DNA of 48,157 nt from NCBI GenBank assembly GCA_002309575.1, contig DBXP01000036.1:1-48157 (forward strand), given 5' to 3'. The DNA is from a bacterium UBP6_UBA1209 (lineage in GTDB: Bacteria; UBP6; UBA1177). Shown one piece after another: positions 42,395-48,157 of the stretch; within the stretch, counting starts at the first letter, position 1; every line of letters starts with the position of its first letter. The position numbers and the translations under genes are program-made. The notes under the pieces were generated by a model. The model was not told the DNA's origin. It worked only from the letters and a program-made list of their open reading frames with translations, and did no database searches.

Positions 42395-44092
42395 ATGGCT
42401 GAGGAGATTAAAAAGGTCCTTGAATCGGACGAAAAGAGTTCTTCAAACTTTATAAAGGCAATCATTGACGCAGACCTCGAAAGCGGAAAGCACAAGGCGA
42501 TACAGACCCGCTTCCCGCCTGAACCCAACGGCTATCTGCACATTGGTCACGCAAAGTCCATATGCCTCAATTTCGGTCTCGCGAAACAGTACGGCGGCAA
42601 GTGCAACCTGCGTTTCGACGACACCAACCCCGAAAAAGAGGATGTCGAATATGTCGATTCCATCCAGGAGGATATCGCGTGGCTCGGCTTCAAGCCGGAC
42701 AAGGTCCTCTACGCGTCGTCATACTTCGATCAGCTCTACGAATGGGCAGTCAAGCTCATCAAGGAGGGAAAGGCCTTTGTCTGCCAGCAGACTCTCGACG
42801 AAATGCGCCGCGACCGCGGAACCGCAACGGGAGCCGGCAAGGAGAGCCCGTGGAGGAACCGCCCGGTCGAAGAGAACCTCGAACTTTTCGAGAGGATGAA
42901 AAACGGCGAATTCAACGAGGGCGAATACATGCTCCGTGCAAAGATCGATATGGCGCATCCCAATGTTCTGCTGCGCGACCCGGTAATGTACCGCATCAGA
43001 AAGGTCGAGCATCACAGGACCGGCAACAAGTGGTGCATCTATCCGACCTACGACTTCACGCACGGTCAGAGTGACGCGATCGAAGGTATCACCCACTCGA
43101 TATGCACGCTCGAATTCGAGGCGCACAGACCGCTTTACGAGTGGTTCCTTGAGGCGATAGGCATCGAGAAGAGGCCCCAGCAGATCGAATTTGCGCGGCT
43201 CAACCTCACCAACACCGTCATGAGCAAGCGTTTCCTCAAAAAACTGGTCGAAGAAAAATACGTTTCCGGCTGGGACGACCCGAGAATGCCGACGATAGCC
43301 GGCATCAGAAGGCGCGGCTACACACCGGAATCCATCAGGGACTTCGCCGAAAAAATCGGTGTAGCGAAGAGAAACAGCACCGTCGAGCTGGCGCTCCTCG
43401 AGCACTGCGTCCGCGAAGACCTCAACAAAAAGGCAGACCGCTTCATGGGCGTTCTGGACCCGGTAAAAGTCGTCATCACCAACTATCCGGACGATAAAAC
43501 CGAAGAGTTCGAGGCGATCAACAACCCGGAAGACGAAAACTCGGCAAAGAGACTCGTCTCCTTCTCGAAAGAGCTCTTCATCGAGCGCGAGGACTTCATG
43601 GAGAACCCGCCGTCGAAGTTCCACAGGCTCGCTCCCGGCAAGGAGGTCAGACTCCGCGCCGCCTACTACATCACCTGCGACGAGGTCGTCAAGGATGCGG
43701 CGGGGAACATCGTCGAACTGCACTGCACCTACGATCCGGAGACCCGCGGCGGCTGGTCGAGCGACGGCAGGAAGGTCAAGGGAACGATCCACTGGGTCGA
43801 TGCTCGGAACTGCCTGAAGATCGAGGCAAGACTTTATGAAAACCTCTTTGAGATGGAGGATCCGTTCGAGGTCGAGGAGGGTCACGATTTCATCGAAAAT
43901 ATGAACAAAAATTCGCTGAAAGTCGTCGAAGCCTACGCCGAGAACAACATCAGAAACCTCAAGCCCGGGAAACAGTTCCAGTTCGAGAGAGTCGGCTACT
44001 TCTGCATAGATCCCGACACGACACCGGAAAAGATCGTTGTCAACCGTATCGTAACGCTGAAGGACACCTTCTCGAAGACACTCAAAAACTAG
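42395..44092 (+). CDS. glnS: Glutaminyl-tRNA synthetase
   Basis: Charges tRNA(Gln) with glutamine. 565 residues, normal length. The ATG at 42395 is chosen for its GGAG and because the longer frame starts in AT-rich leader. Class I marks: LHIGH (48-52) in the GlnRS-type RFPPEPNGYLHIGHAKS block, and VMSKR (275-279) in place of KMSKS. RFDDTNPEKED and the FTHGQSDAIEGITHS region are GlnRS-specific, separating it from GluRS. It implies the direct Gln-tRNA(Gln) route rather than GatCAB only. First gene of the cluster. Confidence 0.97.
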   Translation: MAEEIKKVLESDEKSSSNFIKAIIDADLESGKHKAIQTRFPPEPNGYLHIGHAKSICLNFGLAKQYGGKCNLRFDDTNPEKEDVEYVDSIQEDIAWLGFKPDKVLYASSYFDQLYEWAVKLIKEGKAFVCQQTLDEMRRDRGTATGAGKESPWRNRPVEENLELFERMKNGEFNEGEYMLRAKIDMAHPNVLLRDPVMYRIRKVEHHRTGNKWCIYPTYDFTHGQSDAIEGITHSICTLEFEAHRPLYEWFLEAIGIEKRPQQIEFARLNLTNTVMSKRFLKKLVEEKYVSGWDDPRMPTIAGIRRRGYTPESIRDFAEKIGVAKRNSTVELALLEHCVREDLNKKADRFMGVLDPVKVVITNYPDDKTEEFEAINNPEDENSAKRLVSFSKELFIEREDFMENPPSKFHRLAPGKEVRLRAAYYITCDEVVKDAAGNIVELHCTYDPETRGGWSSDGRKVKGTIHWVDARNCLKIEARLYENLFEMEDPFEVEEGHDFIENMNKNSLKVVEAYAENNIRNLKPGKQFQFERVGYFCIDPDTTPEKIVVNRIVTLKDTFSKTLKN

Positions 44093-44101
44093 CGGGGAAA
44101 C

Positions 44102-44875
44102 ATGAACCAGTGGTATCAGATCGCTCTTCCGAAGGACTGCAGCATGGATAAATTCTACGCGATCGACGGTTTCCTGGGAAGCTACGAACAGCCGAACGCT
44201 GTGATTTTATACTTTGAAAAGCGCGACGACGTCCTTCAGGCGCTCAGTGATTTTGACGTTTCGGTCATATCCGACGGAGACTGGGAGGAGAAGTGGCGCG
44301 AATACTTCGTTCCGGTAAAAATCGGTTCGCTCACCGTCGTTCCGCCATGGAAAAAGAATGAAGGCAACATCATCATCAATCCTGCCAGAGGCTTCGGGAC
44401 AGGACACCACGAGACGACGCAGCTTTCGCTCGACTTCATCGAAAAGGCGCTTAAGCTCGACAGTTCGGTTTCAACGATGCTCGATGTCGGGACCGGCTCA
44501 GGGATCCTCTCGATCGCAGCGGCGCGCATCGCTCCGCACCTAAAGATCACAGCCATCGACAACGATCCAGATGCTATCGAAAACGCGGCGGAAAACCTCG
44601 AACTCAACGGCGTTTCGGACAAGATCGAGCTTACTGTGGAGCCGATCTTCAAGCAGACCGAAAAACGCGACATCGTCGTAGCAAACATAATCTCTTCGGT
44701 ACTCTACTTCCTTTCGGACGACCTCAAGCGCCTTTCGGCCAAGTGGCTCGTCCTCTCGGGCGTCCTGGCAACCGAGATGCCCTACTTCGCCGACAGGATG
44801 GAGCTCGGCGACTTCGAGCTCATCGACAAGGCGGTAAAAAATGAATGGTCAGCATATCTTTTCAGGAGGAAATAA
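44102..44875 (+). CDS. prmA: Ribosomal protein L11 methyltransferase
   Basis: SAM-dependent trimethylation of ribosomal protein L11. 257 residues, slightly shorter than E. coli PrmA because of a compact N-terminal domain. Marks: FGTGHHETTQLSL (98-110), SAM loop LDVGTGSGILSIAA (127-140), AIDNDPDAIENA, and VVANIISSVL (192-201), the NI-motif of the family. Nine bases after glnS, and overlapping the GtrA-like gene by one base (TAATG). Confidence 0.9.
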   Translation: MNQWYQIALPKDCSMDKFYAIDGFLGSYEQPNAVILYFEKRDDVLQALSDFDVSVISDGDWEEKWREYFVPVKIGSLTVVPPWKKNEGNIIINPARGFGTGHHETTQLSLDFIEKALKLDSSVSTMLDVGTGSGILSIAAARIAPHLKITAIDNDPDAIENAAENLELNGVSDKIELTVEPIFKQTEKRDIVVANIISSVLYFLSDDLKRLSAKWLVLSGVLATEMPYFADRMELGDFELIDKAVKNEWSAYLFRRK

Positions 44876-45357
44876 TGGAAAATTTCGACCCCAAAGAGGC
44901 TTCAACCGGAGCCAAAATAAAAAAACTTATCCCGATCCTGCTCTCCTTCGAGTTCATCCGCTTTGCAGTCACGGGCACGCTCGGAGTCATCACCGACGAG
45001 ACGATCTTCATCATCATGAAGTATGTCACGAACGCACAGCCGGATTCTTTCATGCTCTTCATTCTGCCGGTTTTCGGATATGCAGCGGCAGTTATCCAGA
45101 ACTACCTTATAAACCACTACTGGTCGTTCCGCCCGAAGACGGCTGGCAGACACGCATCATTCAAGTCGTTCCTCACCTTTCTGGTAATAAGCCTCATCTC
45201 GCTTGTTCCGAGGCAGATCGTCTACTGGCTCATGCCGCACATCTTCACAAACGGCACGATGGCTCCGGCGATCGCCAACCTCTTCGGGATCCTGGCAGGC
45301 ATGATAACCAACTACATCGGCTGCAAATTCATCGTTTTCAGAGCGGAAAAGCACTAA
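44875..45357 (+). CDS. GtrA-like small membrane protein
   Basis: 160 residues with four hydrophobic segments (about 25-50, 55-80, 92-115 and 125-150), consistent with the GtrA family. The ATG at 44875 overlaps the prmA stop and has a strong AGGAGG upstream. Family marks are RFAVTGTLGVITDETIF, NYLINHYWSF and a late NYIGCKFIVF. GtrA proteins help polyprenyl-phosphate-linked sugars cross the membrane; the usual glycosyltransferase partner is not next to it here. One base before dapF. Confidence 0.87.
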   Translation: MENFDPKEASTGAKIKKLIPILLSFEFIRFAVTGTLGVITDETIFIIMKYVTNAQPDSFMLFILPVFGYAAAVIQNYLINHYWSFRPKTAGRHASFKSFLTFLVISLISLVPRQIVYWLMPHIFTNGTMAPAIANLFGILAGMITNYIGCKFIVFRAEKH

Positions 45358-45358
45358 A

Positions 45359-46162
45359 ATGGCGCTTCGTTTTTCAAAATACCAGGCTGCCGGCAACGAT
45401 TTCGTCATTCTTGAAGCCGAAGATTTTGAAAAAATCGATGCAAAAAGGCTGTGCGACCGTCACTTCGGGATCGGCGCGGACGGGATCCTCGTGAATTTCA
45501 AACCTGCTGATCCGCAGAACGACGCAAAAATGGTGATCGTCAACAGCGACGGAACGACAGCAGAGATGTGCGGGAACGGGCTCCGCTGCTTTGCCGCATA
45601 CCTTGCCTCCGAGCGCGGCATGACCGCGAACCCGCTAAAGATCGAGACAGGCAACGGCACGCTTGACGTCAAACTTGAAGATCGTGAGGGGCGCCTCTAC
45701 ATTCAGGCTTCGCTCGGAAAATCGAGGATACTCTTCGGAACGCAGAAGATCGTCATCAAAGAACGTGAGCTTTCCATTACCGGGATCTCCATGGGGAACC
45801 CGCATGTAGTCGTTTTTGTAAAAAGCAACGACATCGACAAACACCTGATGGCGTCGCGTCTGCGTTTTGACAACCCGCTCGGATACGAAGCAAACGCGGA
45901 GATAGTTTCCGACATAAACCAGACTGAAAAGAGCGCTGATGTCATTGTCTGCGAACGCGGAGTCGGCTTTACGCTCGGCTGCGGGACTGGCGGCGCCGCA
46001 GTGATGAGATCGCTTTCCCTGAACGGTTTCGCGCACAAAAACGAAGCCTGGCGCCTGAACTTCCCTGGCGGGACGATCGAATACGTCATCGCGGAAAATG
46101 ATGAGATACTGATCGGCGGCATACCGGAAAAATGCTTTGAGGGGATCTATGAGCCGCAATGA
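45359..46162 (+). CDS. dapF: Diaminopimelate epimerase
   Basis: Converts LL- to meso-diaminopimelate for lysine and peptidoglycan. 267 residues. KYQAAGNDFV opens the fold; catalytic Cys71 lies in MCGNGLRC and Cys208 in GCGTG. Further marks are SMGNPHVV and the GIGADGI loop. Its ATG follows the GtrA-like stop by one base and its end overlaps the next gene by 14 bases. The mature reaction implies meso-DAP-type peptidoglycan, consistent with a Gram-negative. Confidence 0.96.
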   Translation: MALRFSKYQAAGNDFVILEAEDFEKIDAKRLCDRHFGIGADGILVNFKPADPQNDAKMVIVNSDGTTAEMCGNGLRCFAAYLASERGMTANPLKIETGNGTLDVKLEDREGRLYIQASLGKSRILFGTQKIVIKERELSITGISMGNPHVVVFVKSNDIDKHLMASRLRFDNPLGYEANAEIVSDINQTEKSADVIVCERGVGFTLGCGTGGAAVMRSLSLNGFAHKNEAWRLNFPGGTIEYVIAENDEILIGGIPEKCFEGIYEPQ

Positions 46163-47312
46163 TTCCAACGAGTTGCAAGCTTTCATAACAGCTGCACGCC
46201 GCCCTGGCACAAATAACTACCTCGCATATCGCGACAAACAGCTCCGCTTCTTCACCGACGCTCTTGAAAATGTCGCCTCCAACCGCGACAAGCATGAAAA
46301 TGTAGCGATCTACATCGAAAGCATCCTTCGGCTTTTTATCCGCCAGAAGCGCTTCGCGGATATCGCTTCCGTCTATTTTTTTCTGAAAAACGGCGAGAAC
46401 GCATCAGCCGCCTACGGTTTTTTTTATCCGGCGGCAAAGAACTTCCTCAGACTTCACGTAAACGAGCTCTTCACCGACTCGACCTGGTGCGAAAGCCGTG
46501 AAATAGGAGAGCTTCTCTCCGACATCCTGGACGGCGACACCGCCAAGCAGATGGAGCTTATAAGCCATATTTTCAACCAGTTCGGCCTCCTGAAACTCAG
46601 ACTGTCGACAAACATCTACCTCCAGTTCGTGAAGATCGCGGAGGGGAACATCGAGGATTTTATCGATCACACAGATCTTGCATGTCTAGCTTTCTACCTG
46701 AATTCATTGCCTAATCTTCCTGTAATATCTCAGGAACACATAAAAAAGCTGACGCTTCTGATCCTCTTCCCGCCCCCTAACAAGAACCACTCGAAAAAGA
46801 TCCTGCAGGCGATGGAAAAATTTGCGCCGTCACCGGATATCCTTTTCATCTATATGCTCTCCCAGAACCGTACAGAGATGTGCGAGGCGGTAGAACTGAT
46901 GAAGAAAAGCATCAGCGAAAAAAAGATATCCGACAAGGAATTTGCCTCAAAAAAGAGTCAGTACTTCATCTCCAAGGCCCTCGCAAGCGAATTTTATGAC
47001 TTTCACACTCTTGAAAAGCGTTATAAGATCACATACGCCTTCTTCCTTGCAAGAATGCCGGTAAAGTTCGCGACAGGACAGATTTTTTCTCTTCTTTCCG
47101 AGGATAATCCCGGCAACAACCCGAAAATCATCGAGACGAAGTGCATATTTATCAAAGTTCTGAACTTCTTCCTCAAGAGAAAGAAGTCTCTGACACTGGC
47201 TTCGACCATTGAAACCTTCTACGAAAAAAATAAGGAAAAACTTGAAGAGAAGGTCCTCAAGGATATTGAACAAACCCTCGTCAAACCGGCAGCAGACAAT
47301 GGACAGGCCTAA
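46149..47312 (+). CDS. Hypothetical helical protein between dapF and nadD
   Basis: 387 residues from the ATG at 46149, with GAGGGG at 46139; start overlaps the dapF end by 14 bases. Hydrophobic profile is mixed, without signal peptide or clear transmembrane segments. Mostly predicted helix, rich in Lys, Glu, Phe and Leu, with repeated patterns such as IYIESILRLFIRQKRF and YFFLKNG that look like helical-repeat (TPR-like) units. I do not recognise the family. Its 3' end overlaps nadD by 14 bases too, so translation is coupled at both sides. A housekeeping or assembly role is guesswork. Confidence 0.75.
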   Translation: MSRNDSNELQAFITAARRPGTNNYLAYRDKQLRFFTDALENVASNRDKHENVAIYIESILRLFIRQKRFADIASVYFFLKNGENASAAYGFFYPAAKNFLRLHVNELFTDSTWCESREIGELLSDILDGDTAKQMELISHIFNQFGLLKLRLSTNIYLQFVKIAEGNIEDFIDHTDLACLAFYLNSLPNLPVISQEHIKKLTLLILFPPPNKNHSKKILQAMEKFAPSPDILFIYMLSQNRTEMCEAVELMKKSISEKKISDKEFASKKSQYFISKALASEFYDFHTLEKRYKITYAFFLARMPVKFATGQIFSLLSEDNPGNNPKIIETKCIFIKVLNFFLKRKKSLTLASTIETFYEKNKEKLEEKVLKDIEQTLVKPAADNGQA

Positions 47313-47877
47313 AAAAACTGCGATATTCGGCGGCAAATTCGACCCGCCGCATCTGGCGCATCAGCTCACGGTATTTCTGGCACTAAACAAATTTGAAATG
47401 GATGAAGTCTGGATCGTGCCGAGCTTTTCGCATCCCTTCGGCTTCAAGCCGTCTGACTTTGAAAAGAGGATCGAGATGTGCCGTATCATGGCCCGTCCGT
47501 GGGATGAAGAAGAGGTCAAAGTCTGCGGATTTGAGCGAGAAATCGGCCTTGAAACAGTCTATACAGTCGATCTTCTGAAATTTCTGACTGCAGAATTTCC
47601 GGAAAGACTCTTTTCGCTCATCATCGGTTCCGACAACTGGAACGTGAGAGACAAGTGGAAAAATTTTGGTGAAATTTCGGCTATTTGCCAAGACATAATC
47701 GTCGTAGGGAGAGAACGGAACGAAAGCCCGGATCACAAGTCGATCGTCCTTCCGGACATATCGAGCTCGGAGATCCGCCGGCTTATCGCCGAAGGAAAAC
47801 CCTTCGAACACCTGCTTCCGGCGGGAATTCCGGAATTTATCCGCAAAAATCGCCTCTACGACCAGCTGAAATCTTGA
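47299..47877 (+). CDS. nadD: Nicotinate-nucleotide adenylyltransferase
   Basis: Makes deamido-NAD from nicotinate mononucleotide and ATP. 192 residues from the ATG at 47299; the frame is open 30 codons further but those residues overlap the previous gene. Nucleotidyltransferase marks are FGGKFDPPHLAH (10-21) and ISSSEIRRLI near the end. It is a little short but has both motifs; the alternative is another member of the cytidylyltransferase-like superfamily. Its stop codon overlaps the -35 box of the tRNA promoter. Confidence 0.85.
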   Translation: MDRPKKTAIFGGKFDPPHLAHQLTVFLALNKFEMDEVWIVPSFSHPFGFKPSDFEKRIEMCRIMARPWDEEEVKVCGFEREIGLETVYTVDLLKFLTAEFPERLFSLIIGSDNWNVRDKWKNFGEISAICQDIIVVGRERNESPDHKSIVLPDISSSEIRRLIAEGKPFEHLLPAGIPEFIRKNRLYDQLKS

Positions 47878-47901
47878 CATTAAAAAACTTTTTACTATAC
47901 T
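47874..47901 (+). promoter_or_regulatory. Promoter for tRNA-Thr
   Basis: Consensus TTGACA (47874-47879), 16-bp spacer, TATACT (47896-47901). The -35 contains the nadD stop codon. The bases just after the -10 (TCCTGCCCG) are GC-rich, as in stringently controlled stable-RNA promoters. Confidence 0.7.
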
Positions 47902-47915
47902 TCCTGCCCGTTGGT

Positions 47916-47991
47916 GCTACCGTGGCTCAGTCGGTAGAGCAGCTGATTCGTAATCAGCAGGTCGGGTGTTCAAGTCACCTCGGTAGCTCCA
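47916..47991 (+). tRNA. tRNA-Thr, anticodon CGT
   Basis: 76 bases folding into a cloverleaf. Acceptor stem GCTACCG (47916-47922) with CGGTAGC (47981-47987), discriminator T and encoded CCA at 47989-47991. The anticodon stem GCTGA/TCAGC encloses loop TTCGTAA, giving anticodon CGT at 47949-47951 (reads ACG). T-arm with TTCAAGT loop. No other tRNA seen. Confidence 0.95.
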
Positions 47992-48079
47992 CTTCTTTTT
48001 TTTCTCACGAAAATCCAAGCTTCTGACAAATAGCAGCGCACGTTTGGTACGTTACTTTTCCAGATAAACGTTTTTCTGC

Positions 48080-48107
48080 TTGCATATTTTACAAAACCAA
48101 GTAAAAT
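48080..48107 (+). promoter_or_regulatory. Promoter for the gene starting at 48142
   Basis: TTGCAT (48080-48085), 16-bp spacer, TAAAAT (48102-48107). CGGAG at 48131 precedes the ATG at 48142. Confidence 0.5.
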
Positions 48108-48141
48108 CAGACGGTTATTTACATATCTATCGGAGACAACC

Positions 48142-48157
48142 ATGAAAAAGGAGGCGG
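48142..48157 (+). CDS. Start of a coding region cut by the window edge
   Basis: ATG at 48142 with GGAG seven to ten bases upstream and a promoter candidate at 48080. Only five codons are present (M-K-K-E-A), so nothing can be said about function. Lys at positions 2-3 would fit a signal peptide, but Glu-Ala next argues against. Confidence 0.5.

Noticed and set aside
42719..43885. Minus-strand open frame of 388 codons opposite glnS
   Set aside because: It is the complement of a clear GlnRS and has no ribosome site or family motif.
47996..48003. T-run after tRNA-Thr as an intrinsic terminator
   Set aside because: Eight T are present, but no separate hairpin precedes them other than the tRNA itself.

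Overview
The window looks like chromosome from a Gram-negative, probably anaerobic or microaerophilic bacterium of the Myxococcota or a neighbouring deltaproteobacterial lineage. This is inference. It rests on envelope genes (MlaEFD, TolC-like, AlgI-like), an unusually high share of lipoproteins, MopE-type metal-binding repeats joined to a choice-of-anchor-L-like region, a DUF1566-type domain, an AAA-ATPase/PD-(D/E)XK protein and glutaminyl-tRNA synthetase. Most of the window is moderately GC-rich. The first 1.8 kb is visibly AT-richer. I see no phage, IS, CRISPR or rRNA.

Layout. 1-1525: two tandem cysteine-repeat proteins, the first cut by the window edge. 1824-4786: secreted GH13 amylase-family lipoprotein plus a flippase-like membrane protein. 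4783-6071 (minus): udk and nth. 6231-8881: LysM protein overlapping a sensor histidine kinase. 8883-12661 (minus): AlgI-like MBOAT O-acyltransferase followed by two paralogous SGNH proteins. 12815-14245: 5'-nucleotidase-like lipoprotein. 14312-19285 (minus): LtaS-like sulfatase, then mlaE, mlaF and a long mlaD with a beta-strand-rich tail. 19390-22029: punA, cdd and a TolC/NodT-type lipoprotein. 22047-23849 (minus): DUF1566-like lipoprotein with an SGD repeat.

23940-30256 (minus): one-carbon cluster gcvT-gcvH-gcvPA-gcvPB, an intrinsic terminator, then fmt and a membrane protein. 30359-33334 (minus): lipid-kinase-like protein, PP2C phosphatase and two thioredoxin-fold lipoproteins. 33420-37429: two lipoproteins on long acidic linkers, the second carrying a six-hairpin glycosidase-like domain. 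37435-42132 (minus): AAA-ATPase/nuclease-fold protein, MopE/choice-of-anchor lipoprotein and S41 peptidase lipoprotein. 42395-47991: glnS, prmA, a GtrA-like gene, dapF, an unknown gene, nadD and tRNA-Thr(CGT). A new gene begins at 48142.

Four themes stand out. Eleven genes encode predicted lipoproteins, eight of them with Gly after the lipid-anchored Cys, and several display a globular domain on an acidic linker. Two of these anchor glucan-active-looking enzymes, suggesting polysaccharide use at the cell surface. The MlaEFD operon is led by a phosphoglycerol-transferase-like enzyme and its MlaD looks fused to a barrel-like domain, hinting at a compact lipid-trafficking bridge. Promoters I can recognise nearly all have a 16-bp spacer, and one divergent pair shares a near-palindromic -35 box. 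All functional calls come from motifs read by eye; no database search was run.
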